64,000 bases of DNA from Picochlorum sp. 'celeri'. Taxonomy: Eukaryota; Chlorophyta; Trebouxiophyceae. The translations under genes were made by a program, and so were the position numbers. The stretch is from assembly GCA_010909725.1 (NCBI GenBank), contig JAACMV010000003.1, positions 992,001 through 1,056,000 of the forward strand. Reading direction: 5' to 3'. Of the stretch, positions 21,175 through 31,668 are shown one piece after another (position 1 is the first letter of the stretch; each line of letters starts with the position of its first letter). The notes beneath the pieces are model-generated. The model was not told the origin of the DNA and did not search any database. It saw only the letters and a program-made list of their open reading frames with translations.

Positions 21175-21996
21175 TCACGTCTTTTGACCAACAGCAATTT
21201 TCCGCCCAAGCAAGAGCAATGCAGATTCAATTTCAAGTTTAGGAAAACTGAATTGGCCACAAATCACCGTCCGCCCGCCTTTTAAATTCATGACTATAAC
21301 CCCTTCTCGTTGCTCTTCCTCATTCTGCTGGACATTATTCACATCAGCCACAGGGATCACAACAGGTTTCCCATTCGACCTATTATCAAATTCAAAAATC
21401 ACATAATTTGATGCAATATGAAGTTGCCCACTGAACCCAATCGTCTTTGGTGGTGTGAAAGAATTATTTGAAGCAACATATTGTTGAATCAACTTGCAGC
21501 GAAACGATTCTAAAATTTTTTCATCCTCATCCTCAATTCCAAACCGTTCCTTCATATCCTGTGACGATGCAGCAGCAGACACAGCCTGCCGAGATTTCGA
21601 TGCACCTACCGAGTCATCCATTGATCCCCATAACGACCCAAAAAACCCTTTCACTTCGTTTGACGCCCGTAATAACTTCTCCTGAGCAGCAGCAGCAGCT
21701 TCTCGAGTGACAGCTGCTGCCACAGCCGCTGCCTCTTCAAACTCTCTTCCAAATGCCTGCTGATCATCCATCTTCGTCTTCTCTACGGGTGGGTCAGTGC
21801 TGTTGGAGAGATCATTCCGGTCTTCATCAGGCTGTATTTCACCCTCACCCTCGTCCTTCGTATCCGCTGCTGCTTCCAAAGGAGGCTCCTGCTCCTCCTC
21901 CTCTACGTTTTCTCGGATATCCTTATCTTGTGGCTCGTCATCCTCCAAGTGCACATCCTGAAACGAATGTTGAACATCCATTTTTTCTTCCGACAT
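21175..21996 (-). CDS. GRAM-domain protein
   Basis: Single exon, 273 residues. The N-terminal 85 residues are highly acidic, followed by an alanine-rich helix with coiled-coil character (EEAAAVAAAVTREAAAAAQEK). Residues ~155-268 form a GRAM domain: FRCKLIQQYVAS, then GQLHIASNYVIFEFD, PVVIPVADVNNVQQN and GVIVMNLKGGRTVICGQFS. GRAM domains bind phosphoinositides or proteins at membrane contact sites and endosomal membranes. No sterol-transfer (VASt) or membrane segment follows, so this is a minimal GRAM protein like the plant ABA-responsive group. Partner and site of action are not visible. Confidence 0.82.
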   Translation of the reverse strand: MSEEKMDVQHSFQDVHLEDDEPQDKDIRENVEEEEQEPPLEAAADTKDEGEGEIQPDEDRNDLSNSTDPPVEKTKMDDQQAFGREFEEAAAVAAAVTREAAAAAQEKLLRASNEVKGFFGSLWGSMDDSVGASKSRQAVSAAASSQDMKERFGIEDEDEKILESFRCKLIQQYVASNNSFTPPKTIGFSGQLHIASNYVIFEFDNRSNGKPVVIPVADVNNVQQNEEEQREGVIVMNLKGGRTVICGQFSFPKLEIESALLLLGRKIAVGQKT

Positions 21997-22372
21997 CCCT
22001 AGGCGATTGATTCCACCCTTTAGAGCGCAGTAGTATTAAAAACAAACTGACACAGGGTTCTTTCTTGCTTTCACAATCTTTTCGCAAATATCACCGTTTC
22101 ATAGCCAAATACATGGGAGATGCGATTATGTTTTGAAATTTTATTCATGTTGAGTCAAGTCGCGGGAAATCCAAGGCTCTTTTGCAAATCTCGTCAGTAG
22201 AGGCATACATCAACATTTCCTATCGACTGGCACATTTGACCGAAGCCACAAGAACTCCTTAATTGACCCACACATTCAAGCTGATCTGCGTCCTATTGCC
22301 AGACTCCAGTCCTTTGTATTGCGATAAAAATTATTTCAAGGTTGTTAAACGCACAAGGCCGCGCTATATCTG
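21997..22372. other. Divergent promoter region, no gene seen
   Basis: 376 bp between the starts of the divergent GRAM and WD40 genes. I found no ORF, RNA gene or notable repeat in it. Confidence 0.5.
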
Positions 22373-23992
22373 ATGGAGGGACAGAGCTCAATTTTGAAAT
22401 TTTTTAAACCTGTCCTTGCTGCACAACCAACCGAGAGACAAGAAGACCCTGTCCCAGACAGCAACACAAGACCGTCTTCATCTATTGAAAAAGATGAGGA
22501 GGGTGCGCAGAGCAGTCCATGCACATCAGCAGGTGTGGAGACTCGAGATGGGGAAAGCACTTGGTGTTCCTCCCCAGAGGGCCACAAGGGTGCGTGTGAT
22601 TTCGAGAAGGAGCGGATGAGGCGCATTGAGAGGAATAGAGAGATAATGAAACAATTAGGGCTGGGTCATGGAGGTGGCGCGATGCCGAGTATGGCACAGG
22701 CAATGCGGACCAAGAGGAAGAAGAAGACGCAGAGGTCTGTTGTCACAGATTGGAACAACAGGGAGAACACGGCGATGCCGTTGCGTCGATCGAAGCGTCA
22801 TTCGAAAAATTCACAAGATGGTGATGTAGATGGTAAAGAAAATAAATCAGAGGTGGCTGCTGTGACTGAGAACGTGTACGAAGACTCGAATGTCCTGAAA
22901 TACATGGTGGACATGAACACCCCTTCTACGGTACCTATATCTTGTCTGAGAGAATCATCTGATGACACAAGCATGATGGCACGGACGTTTCGGGAGGAGC
23001 GTGTGTGCATGTTTGATTCGCGATTGGCCCGTTGCTACTCGTTGGATTACTGGCAGAACGGGCATTTGGTTTGTGGAGGTGGAAAGAATGGGCACGCAAC
23101 TGTCTTTAGCTGTGACAAAGTTCTCACGAGGGATGGTGACAGTGATGATATCGAACCGCTCATATCTCAGAAATTACACAGAGGTTGGATATGTGATGTT
23201 GGCTTTGTGCAAGGAGGGGGCTCGATGTGTCCAAATCTCCTGACAGCAGGGAATGATGGTGTATTCTCGGTTTGGGATTTGAATATGCAGGATGAAATCT
23301 CGGGGGATATTAAACAAACGTACGTAAACGATGCATTGCATAAAGGGAGTGGAATATTTAGCATGCATTACTCTGCTCATTATGGCTTGGTTCTGTCAGG
23401 AGCCAAAGATGGAAGTATTGCCTTGTTTGACATGACAACAACCAGTCTAGAGGCCATGTACGAGGACGTGCATGATGGTGGCGTTGTGAAATGCGTCCGT
23501 TGGAGGAGACCTGGTGTTCAGGGGGGAGACGATGTCTTTGCATCATGTGGTAATGATGGGAAAACGCGAATCCATGATAGAAGAATGAAGGCGGCGTGTG
23601 CAAGTTTTACAGGCTCAAGTGTGGTTAATACTGTCATGTGGTGTCCATCGAACGAACATGTGTTGCTTTCGGCCGGAAATGATTCATTGGACATTATGGA
23701 TATACGCAGTCCAACCAATGTGATGCATTCTTTCAGAGGTCATAATGATCATGGCTCTAGCGGCATCTATCAGCCAGTTTTTGTGAACAATGGTGCATCT
23801 GTTCTTACAGCTGGCTCTGGTAAATCGTCGCAGTGCCTGACGCTATTTGACGTACAAAAGGGGGAAATGATTTCAAAAGGTGACGTTGGATGGTCTATTG
23901 GGGCATCGCATGTGATTCAGAAGGGCAATACAGAGTTCATCATGTTTTCTGGCCCTAGGAAAGTCTCCTTCTTTTCTCCATGCCATGCGTGA
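22373..23992 (+). CDS. WD40-repeat protein with N-terminal PIP box (putative PCNA partner)
   Basis: Single exon, 539 residues. Residues 4-11 read QSSILKFF, an exact match to the PCNA-interacting PIP box Q-x-x-[ILM]-x-x-[FY]-[FY]. A charged, disordered region with basic clusters (RTKRKKKTQR, LRRSKRHSK) follows to ~200 and fits nuclear targeting. From ~215 on there are about six WD40-like repeats: LVCGGGKNGHATVF, LLTAGNDGVFSVWDL, LVLSGAKDGSIALFDM, VFASCGNDGKTRIHDRR and LLSAGNDSLDIMDIRSP. Nuclear WD40 proteins with PIP boxes include CRL4 substrate receptors and DDB2; WDR76-like proteins also fit. A role in replication or repair is inferred from the motif and layout; I cannot name the orthologue. 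Confidence 0.78.
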   Translation: MEGQSSILKFFKPVLAAQPTERQEDPVPDSNTRPSSSIEKDEEGAQSSPCTSAGVETRDGESTWCSSPEGHKGACDFEKERMRRIERNREIMKQLGLGHGGGAMPSMAQAMRTKRKKKTQRSVVTDWNNRENTAMPLRRSKRHSKNSQDGDVDGKENKSEVAAVTENVYEDSNVLKYMVDMNTPSTVPISCLRESSDDTSMMARTFREERVCMFDSRLARCYSLDYWQNGHLVCGGGKNGHATVFSCDKVLTRDGDSDDIEPLISQKLHRGWICDVGFVQGGGSMCPNLLTAGNDGVFSVWDLNMQDEISGDIKQTYVNDALHKGSGIFSMHYSAHYGLVLSGAKDGSIALFDMTTTSLEAMYEDVHDGGVVKCVRWRRPGVQGGDDVFASCGNDGKTRIHDRRMKAACASFTGSSVVNTVMWCPSNEHVLLSAGNDSLDIMDIRSPTNVMHSFRGHNDHGSSGIYQPVFVNNGASVLTAGSGKSSQCLTLFDVQKGEMISKGDVGWSIGASHVIQKGNTEFIMFSGPRKVSFFSPCHA

Positions 23993-24056
23993 TACTTTAT
24001 AAGATGTATTTAATACAAAGATGACAACTTGTAGACATTAAATATTAATGTAAATG

Positions 24057-25549
24057 TTACGATAGAAGGTCTGCAAAGGGGTCCTTCTTTTCAGAAGCTG
24101 CTGGTGCAGGCTGCACCTGTTGTGTGGCAACACCAGTGTTGAAGGGATCAAAAACATCCTCGACTTTTGGCGGCTCTGAAAACATGGCGTTCTGATTTTG
24201 AGGAACAACGTCGTTTGGATTGGATAAACTTGCGAATATATCTTCCGGCAGTGGAGCACTCGCCTTTGTTTTCTGAGGTTGGGGAGATGTTGACGGCACA
24301 TCTACAGAACTGTTTCCGCCAAATGGATCCCATGCTGGTTGTTGAGCAGTCTTCTCAATATGTGCCGAGTCTTGATCGTTCGTAGCAGCGGGAACATCAA
24401 GGCTGCCTAATAAATCCAAAGGATTGTCGCCAGAGGATGGCTCATCAGTTCCTCCTCTGCTTGTAGTCGCTGGTGGTGCTGATGCCACAGGCATCTTGAG
24501 GCCCAAGGACGCTGCGATCTTTGGATTTGCTTTGACATCCGACAATTTTTTCTTTGGAGTCCGTTTCGATGTCTCCTCTGTCGAAGGAGAGGACAGTGCC
24601 ATCTTTGCAATCCGTGCTTGTGTTGCTCTCACAGGAGAAATCTCTTCCTCCTGCCTAGTTGATGAAAAACTCTTACTGGCCATCGGAGGGGATACGTCTC
24701 TTCCTTCACTTGTCTGTCCTCCAAGGGAAAATGATGTGGGATTCGTGGAAGACTGTGAACGGAAAGACTGTGATCTAGGAGCAGAGCCCTCACCAGGTCT
24801 TGTCAATGACGATGAATGAAATCCACCACTCCGTGTAGAACTACCAAACCCAGTGGCCCCTGCCCTCATCTGACTTGCCGAAACCCCTGTGTATTTGGCT
24901 TTATTCTCAGCAGCCTTCTGTCGCTCCTCCTCGAGCCGATGTGGATTCTCAACAAGCTCTGATATCTCAGTAGCACGATGCCTAATGTTCACTCCCTGCA
25001 CATTGATAATTCTGTATCGCAATATGTATTAAAAAGCCATGTGAAACGAAAATAATACACATACATGATCCTTCCCATTCGCATCCTTGTACTCAAAATG
25101 CTTCAGTGAGTTCAGCACAGATGAACTATTTGCAACATCTAATGCCACTTTCTGCACACACACGTTCACCGGCAAATTGTAGTCCGTAATACACACATAC
25201 ATATAGAAAAACTATGTAACAATGTACCCAGTTCACAAGAAAACCATACCTTTGGGCCATGCTTGATCAGATATTCCAACAACAGCAATGCTTTGTAACA
25301 CATTCTCCAGCGCTCCTCCTTCTCCTGCAACCGTCTTGCAATCACCCCCAGCACCTGTCGATACCCCTCTGGATCATAACAAGCCTCTGCAATCTCGGCC
25401 ATTGTCTTCCCATGAGGACCCCATGTATCCATATTCGTAGCTTCCTCTACCTGAACTTCCAAGGGGCTCAGATTCATGGCATACTGCTTCACCTTGTTCG
25501 TTGCATTCCGAACAAGCCCCCTCCAATCCACAGACCTCATCTTATCCAT
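24057..25549 (-). CDS. Epsin-like ENTH-domain clathrin adaptor
   Basis: Three exons on the minus strand: 25549-25250, 25151-25065 and 24995-24057 (introns 98 and 69 bp, phase 0), 441 residues. The ENTH domain spans ~1-150: VDWRGLVRNATNKVKQYAMN, then ATNMDTWGPHGKTMAEIA, YKALLLLEYLIKHGPK, and across the joins KHFEYKDANGKDH-GVNIRHRA. The tail is disordered and carries adaptor-binding motifs: a clathrin-box-like LDLLGSLD and the AP-2/AP-1 type DPF motifs WDPFG, FDPFN and KDPFADLL. Epsins bend PIP2- or PI3P-containing membrane and recruit clathrin at the plasma membrane or trans-Golgi. The AP-2 sigma gene 35 kb away supplies a plausible partner. No UIM is evident. Confidence 0.9.
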
Positions 25550-25952
25550 CTTTGTCTTTGTTCTCTATGGTTCTGTATCGTATCTGTGAATACGAGGGCC
25601 TCGGTGGATCGACAATGAGTATTTCACTCTTCTTCTTCTTCTTCCTTTTCCCAAAAGTCAAGCCTTTCTGGTTCGTTAAATCTATCACAGTCGTGAGAAA
25701 ATCGACATAGAAGCGAAATTGAGAATGCTCTGAATGTCATGCCCGTCTTTCTTTCAATGACACACACTTGCCAAAGAGAGATTTTCACCGTAAATAGAAC
25801 ATTAAGATGACCGATCCCTCTACGAGTACAACAGAATCCACAAAACCCTCGTTCATTGAAGATATAGATTTCATAATACGATTTTAGAGACTCAGTATGA
25901 ATCCACGTTGAAACGAGGGGTCGAATTGTTGATTGAGTTTTGAACACGAGGG

Positions 25953-27648
25953 ATGGTTGGTGGAAGTCAGGGTCAGTCTGCCCTCGTGCTGGCAGCGAGT
26001 CTGATGCGTCGACAATGGGGACAATCTACACGACATACATCCTCTTACGAATACCAAAACATGGTTGATGTGGCGAGAAGGTTCTTTGCATCGACTACGA
26101 GTGCACCAAGGGTGGAGAATTTGTTTATTGATGGGTTGGCTGTACCATCAAAATCCAAACCAGAGACTCACATCCCAGTGTACAATCCAGCGACGCAAGA
26201 GGTTTTAAGCATGTTACCAGAGACAACTATGGATGAATTTCATGCGGCGGTGGAGTCTTCCAAGAAGGCTTTTACGGCGTGGTCTACAACGCCTGTACCG
26301 CAGAGAGCTCGAGTCATGCTCAAGTACCAGGAACTGATTCGGAGGGACATGGATAAACTTGCGATGAATATCACCCAAGAACAAGGGAAGACGTTGGAAG
26401 ATGCACGTGGTGATGTCTTTCGTGGACTAGAAGTGGTCGAGTACTCATGTGGCATTGCAACACAATTGCTTGGGCAAGTTCAAGAGAATGTGGCACAAGG
26501 TATAGACACAATGAGCATTCGGCAACCTCTAGGAGTGACTGCGGGTATCTGTCCATTTAATTTCCCAGCCATGGTGCCTCTTTGGATGTTCCCAGTATCA
26601 ATTGCAGCTGGGAACACTATGATTCTCAAGCCGAGTGAGCATGATCCTGGGGCATGTATGTATGATGTTGGCAGAATTGGCGACAGAAGCTGGTTTGCCA
26701 CCCGGGGTTCTGAATATTGTTCATGGAAGGCACGATGTCGTGAATGCTATTCTAGATCACCCTGATATAAAATCTGTGTCCTTTGTTGGATCGAATTCTG
26801 GAGGAAAGCATGTGTATTCCAGGGCATCTGCTCATGGAAAGCGGGTTCAGGCAAACACGGGAGCCAAGAATCATGCAGTCATCATGCCCGATGCTGATAT
26901 CGATCAGGCAGTCAATGCACTGGTAGGGGCTGCGTTTGGAGCTGCTGGACAGCGTTGTATGGCTGTGAGTGTTGCTGTGTGTGTTGGTGGGATGACTGAC
27001 GAATTTCGGAGGGCCCTTGTGGAGCGTGCAAAAGGTCTTAAAGTAACAGCTGGATGGGAGCCTGGAGCTCAGGTTGGACCTCTCATCTCAAAAGAATCGA
27101 AACAGAGGGTATGTCGCATCATTGAGACTGCCCCAAAGCAAGGTGGCAATGTTATTCTGGATGGGAGGGATATTGTTGTAGAACAATACCCGTATGGAAA
27201 TTTTGTCGGACCTACAATCATCACCAATGTTGATTCGTCCATGGAATGTTACAATGAGGAGATATTTGGACCAGTGCTTGTATGCATGAATGTCGACTCC
27301 CTGGACGAGGCCATTTCTGTCATCAATGCAAATGAGCATGGAAATGGAACCGCAATATTTACCTCTTCAGGCGCTATCGCGCGTCAGTTCCAATCAAAGG
27401 TTGATGTGGGTATGGTCGGGATCAATGTACCCATCCCTGTGCCTGCGGCATCATCAGGAGAATTCAGTTTTACAGGTTGGAGAGGATCCTTCTATGGTGA
27501 TTTGAACATGTATGGGAAAATGGGAGTAGAATTCTTCACTCGGACAAAAACAATCACATCAAGCTGGAAACTTCCCTCAGACGGACAAGGCAAGAAAAAT
27601 ACTGCCTTGCCGGGCCTCAGTGGCGTGGGTGCATCGCCGCCATCATAG
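25953..27648 (+). CDS. ALDH6: Methylmalonate-semialdehyde dehydrogenase (acylating), frameshifted at ~26660
   Basis: The first frame (25953-26765) has a mitochondrial-type presequence ([18 protein letters not shown]) and the ALDH6 start [14 protein letters not shown], continuing through [17 protein letters not shown] and [12 protein letters not shown]. It then shifts; the rest ([40 protein letters not shown] with the catalytic Cys, [19 protein letters not shown]) is in the frame ending 27648. The break coincides with a tandem TATG (ATGTATGTATGATG), i.e. 4 extra bases. The whole would be ~560 residues. The family converts malonate or methylmalonate semialdehyde to acetyl- or propionyl-CoA in valine and beta-alanine breakdown. 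Real allele, recent mutation and assembly error cannot be told apart here. Confidence 0.85.
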
Positions 27649-27660
27649 CCATTATTTCAT

Positions 27661-28713
27661 TCAAGTTCTATTTCGGCGGACATCACGTGCAGTCGACATC
27701 GTGTAATTTTCAAAATACCAAAAGTATCCAGAAGCATCAAGAAGGTGTTTCCATGGCTGCAAGTCATCTATGGATGCATGGATACTGAAGTCAGCCCGCT
27801 GCAAGAGTTGAATCTGCTGCTGCACCAATCGAGGCACGAGGCTCTCAAAAGTCTCAGACATCTCCTTTTCATCAGACGCATCGCTCACACGCGCACAGAC
27901 TGATGTCTTGTTTTCTTTTTCTGAATTAATTCTATCCTCTTGCTTCGTCTCTAAAGGCTGCTTCTCCCCACTCCCAGAACTCCTCATCCGAGCCTGCTCG
28001 ACCATGGCATTGTACCCTTTCACAACATGCTCAATCGCAGGGTGGTAGGCTAGGTATGACTTGAATACTTGACATCTCACCCTAGAACATGCCCATTGAT
28101 CGGAAATATACAATGCTGCAAGGATAGAGAGCTCGTCGATAGAAATTGCATGACCATCCCCATCATCATGCATGGCCAGGCGGGCCTTGTCCAGAATGAA
28201 GAGCACATGGGCCAGCGTCCACCCCATCGTGCCATACTCACCTTTCCCCACATTGTGCATCCTATACGCTGTTTTAAATAATAATGCACTGAATACACTC
28301 CACGACGCCAGGTGCTTTAAAACCGAGGCTAACACTCTGCGATCATGCAGAGATGGCACTGTACTGCTCTCTTCTTCTCCATGCAAAAAGTCATCGAACG
28401 GTATCGGAAGATGAATCCTCCCATACCGACCCACAAAAGTTCGCTCCATGATGGTAAAGGTATTTTCTTCTCCTGGCTGCTGGCAGTACGTTTCTTTCCT
28501 CTTCTGGCCATCACTATCTGGGCCCCTCCAGGATGCATAGTCCTGCTGTATTTGATGCCCGGTATCTGGCACCACACAAAGCTCGTGTTGACTCTTTTTC
28601 TCTCCTGAATCATCACTATGAATGTTTTGAGATGCTCGTGTACGTTTCAACAACCGCTTCTGTCTCGGCACCCCAAGACTGGCATTCTTTCTCTCGTGTG
28701 ATGATACCGTCAT
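27661..28713 (-). CDS. Conserved-looking protein of unknown function
   Basis: Single exon, up to 350 residues; the 3' end is 13 bp from the convergent dehydrogenase stop. The N-terminal ~85 residues are basic and disordered. The middle (about 90-230) is helical and ordered: RTFVGRYGRIHLPIPFDDFL, VLKHLASWSVFSALLFKTAYRM, WTLAHVLFILDKARLAMH and ISIDELSILAALYISDQWACS. An acidic low-complexity linker precedes a conserved-looking end, QPWKHLLDASGYFWYFENYT. There is no signal peptide or membrane segment. The helical LAALYISDQW stretch is faintly reminiscent of cyclin-type folds, but I would not assign that. Translation could also start at MERTFVGRYG near 28446. Confidence 0.6.
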   Translation of the reverse strand: MTVSSHERKNASLGVPRQKRLLKRTRASQNIHSDDSGEKKSQHELCVVPDTGHQIQQDYASWRGPDSDGQKRKETYCQQPGEENTFTIMERTFVGRYGRIHLPIPFDDFLHGEEESSTVPSLHDRRVLASVLKHLASWSVFSALLFKTAYRMHNVGKGEYGTMGWTLAHVLFILDKARLAMHDDGDGHAISIDELSILAALYISDQWACSRVRCQVFKSYLAYHPAIEHVVKGYNAMVEQARMRSSGSGEKQPLETKQEDRINSEKENKTSVCARVSDASDEKEMSETFESLVPRLVQQQIQLLQRADFSIHASIDDLQPWKHLLDASGYFWYFENYTMSTARDVRRNRT

Positions 28714-29011
28714 CTCGACGAATACTACCGTGTCGAACTAAAAAAACCACTGATACTCTGTCAAATCAAACATATATTTCTATTATAATAAGCCATGTAT
28801 CAATACAACGCGGCATCGCATGTACCCAAGCGCATGCATGAGAAGGCCATCCATCGCTTGATTGCATGGAGGCACCGTATTAAAATTTAAAAATCTCCTT
28901 CATGCCGACTCATTACTGTCGATCTGTCATATACATACAAACAAATCAGAAATAATAAATTGGCTCTCAAGAAACCAAGTAGAAACACCCCTGTAGCATA
29001 CAACGACGACA
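28714..29011. other. Divergent promoter region
   Basis: 298 bp between the unknown minus-strand gene and IMP4. It is AT-rich around 28770-28920 (TATTATAATAAG, ATTAAAATTTAAAAAT) with no gene evident. Confidence 0.4.
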
Positions 29012-30033
29012 ATGAGCTCCGTGGGCATGCTTCGGCGTAACGCTCGCCTGCGAAAAGAATATTTGTATAGAAAAAGCCTCGAAGGAAAAGAAAAGGAACT
29101 ATATGAGAAGAAAAGAAAGATCAGACAGGCCCTGGAAGGTACGCAAGCGTGCATGAAAGAATCCGCGAATGCATTCGACTTGGACCCAAAACATGCGAAT
29201 CCCCGTGATATTTACACATTATTCATATTGCAGAAGGAAAACCTATACCGACTGAATTGCGGCGAGAAGAAGCAGAGTTGAGACGGGAAGTAGAGTTGGA
29301 AGATGACAACACAGCTGTTCCTAGAACCCACATGGACGACGAGTATGCCAATGCAGGAGCATTGCAGCCCAAAGTACTTATTACAACTTCTCGAGATCCA
29401 AGTAGTCGATTAGCGCAGTTTGCAAAGGAGCTCAAGCTCATATTCCCGAATTCTCAGAGGCTGAATCGAGGAGGTCTGGTGGTGGGTGACTTGATCGAGT
29501 CAAGTCGCAGCCATGAATTCACAGACATCATCGTTGTTCACGAGCATCGAGGAGAACCAGATGGTATGGTTGTCTGCCATCTCCCATACGGACCTACAGC
29601 ATACTTTGGAATCCACAATACCGTCTTGCGTCATGACATTGGGGATAAGAAGGATGTAGGGACTGTGTCAGAGGCCTACCCGCATTTGATATTTGAAGGA
29701 TTCACCTCCAAGCTTGGGAAGAGGGTGTCTGATATACTAAAACATCTGTTTCCAGCGCCAAAGATGGAGACCAAGAGGGTGATGACGTTTGCAAACATGG
29801 ATGATTATGTGTCATTTCGACACCATACCTATGAGATGCCACGCGGGGAAGATAGTATTACGCTGACAGAAAAGGGTCCGAGATTTGATATGAAACTGTA
29901 TCAGATCAAGCTTGGAACATTAGATCAAAAACATGCTGAGAATGAGTATGTGCTGCGGAGTTATATCAATAGTGCCAAGAGGCAAAAACTTCAGGATGAT
30001 GATGATGATGATGATGATGGCAATGCATCCTAG
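29012..30033 (+). CDS. IMP4: U3 snoRNP protein IMP4 (Brix domain)
   Basis: Exons 29012-29138 and 29234-30033 (95-bp intron, GTACGC) give 308 residues. The start MLRRNARLRKEYLYRKSLEG and the join LE-EGKPIPTELRREEAEL match IMP4. The Brix domain follows: PKVLITTSRDPSSRLAQFAKEL, FPNSQRLNRGG, DIIVVHEHRGEPDGMVVCHLPYGPTA (from ~95 on) and DYVSFRHHTYE with RFDMKLYQIKLGTL. IMP4 with IMP3 and MPP10 docks U3 snoRNA on pre-18S rRNA in the nucleolar SSU processome. The tail ends in an Asp run encoded by a (GAT)n microsatellite (about 29994-30018). Confidence 0.95.
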
Positions 30034-30114
30034 TATATGCATGTAGTACAGGCCTGATTCGTACATACATAAATTCAATAGTAGTATTTAATACAATATA
30101 TACATATGACTAGT

Positions 30115-31567
30115 ATGATTGAGAGTGTTTTATCCGAGAATACTCCATATCTGGAGTTTGTGTTGGCGTTTTCTAGCCTTGTGACTGTGTTACACTTGTA
30201 CTTGGATTTTAGGCAGTTAAAGGTGGGTTGAGTGGCATTATTTTGAATATGTAACGTTATTTGACCATCAGAATATGAAGATGGAAGGATGGATGCGATC
30301 GTTTGGGTAGAAATTCGACGTTGCACGTGTATACTGATCAATTGATTGAATTTCCGATTCTGGGGTGTGTATGTAGGTGCTTCGGAATACTGTTCCCCCG
30401 AATGTTGTGAAACATTTATATACGAAATCCGAATGTGAGAGTAAAGCGTCATATCAGACGGATAAGCTTCGGTTTGGAATAGTCCATACGGTGTTTGAGA
30501 GCGTCTTGAGCCTGGTGATGCTTTCCAAGGGGTATTACCCATATGTATGGAGGCTTTCTGGGGTCATTCTTGCGAGAATGGGATGGGATGGTGGAGAGAT
30601 AGGACAGAGTATTGTGTGGGTGCTTGTTCTGTCGTTGATATCCACATGTATGTCTCTTCCTTGGTCTCTGTACTCGACATTTGTGATTGAGGAGAGGCAT
30701 GGATTCAACAAGACGACGCTTGGTACATTTGTGATGGATATTATAAAATCGACCATGTTGACTTTTGTTCTGGCGCCGCCTATTATAGCAGGAATCGTGT
30801 ATATATTATTGCATACTGGTCCTGCCATGGCACTGTATTTGTGGGGTTTCATGCTGGTGCTGTCTCTGGTCATGTTGACCGTGTACCCAGTGCTGATTGC
30901 ACCATTGTTCAATAAATATACACCGTTGGAAGAAGGATCGCTCCGTGAAAAGATTGAGGCGCTTGCAGCGTCGTTGAAGTTTCCTTTGAAGAAGCTGTTT
31001 GTGGTGGATGGGAGTAAGAGGAGTGCCCACTCCAATGCCTACATGTATGGGTTTTTCAAGAATAAACGCATTGTGTTGTATGATACGCTTATAGGTCAGT
31101 GTAGTGAGGAGCAAGTGACGGCGGTGTTGTGCCATGAATTGGGGCATTGGAAGCTAGGTCATACGAAATTTTTGTTCCTGGGGACCCAGGTGATTCTTGG
31201 GGCTCAGTTGGGATTGTTTGCAGCTCTTCGGGGAGCACCAGGGATGTATGAAGCGTTTGGATTTATTGGAAAGGGTCAGAAACCGGCATTGGCAGCATTG
31301 GTGTTGTTCCAGTTGTTGGTGGGTCCATTGGATGAATTTTTATCATTGCTTCAGAATATGGTGTCGAGGGCCTTTGAATTCCAGGCAGATGCCTTTGCAG
31401 TGTCCATGGGTAAGGCTGCGCAGTTGAAAGAAGCGCTTTGTATTTTGGATAAGGAGAATAAGGGACCACCAAATGTGGATAGTTGGTACTCGACGTATCA
31501 CTATTCTCATCCACCTCTTCCAGAGAGGCTCATGGCTGTTGAAAGACGTGCCAAGAAATCAGACTAG
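30115..31567 (+). CDS. STE24: CAAX prenyl protease 1 (STE24/FACE-1)
   Basis: Exon 1 (30115-30222, 36 codons) ends VLHLYLDFRQLK; exon 2 (30377 on) resumes VLRNTVPPNVV, giving the family's YLDYRQ...P start. The intron is 154 bp (GTGGGT). Product 432 residues with about seven hydrophobic segments. The zinc site is VLCHELGHWKLGH (HExxH), with the third ligand expected in RAFEFQADAFAVSMG, and RSAHSNAYMYGFFKNKRIVLYDT is the usual flank. The enzyme removes the C-terminal tripeptide of farnesylated CAAX proteins and clears clogged translocons in the ER membrane. The C-terminal KKSD might act in ER retention, which is inference. Confidence 0.95.
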
Positions 31568-31668
31568 ATGAACGCATGTACATGACAATGTCGTTGCAGT
31601 GATTTTTTTTACCTTCTTCTGCAAGTCATAGTATCTATATATGTTGGATTTAGTACACATGGATGATA

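Noticed and set aside
30075..30542. 155-codon minus-strand frame over the STE24 first exon and intron
   Set aside because: Overlaps a well-supported splice structure on the other strand and looks random.
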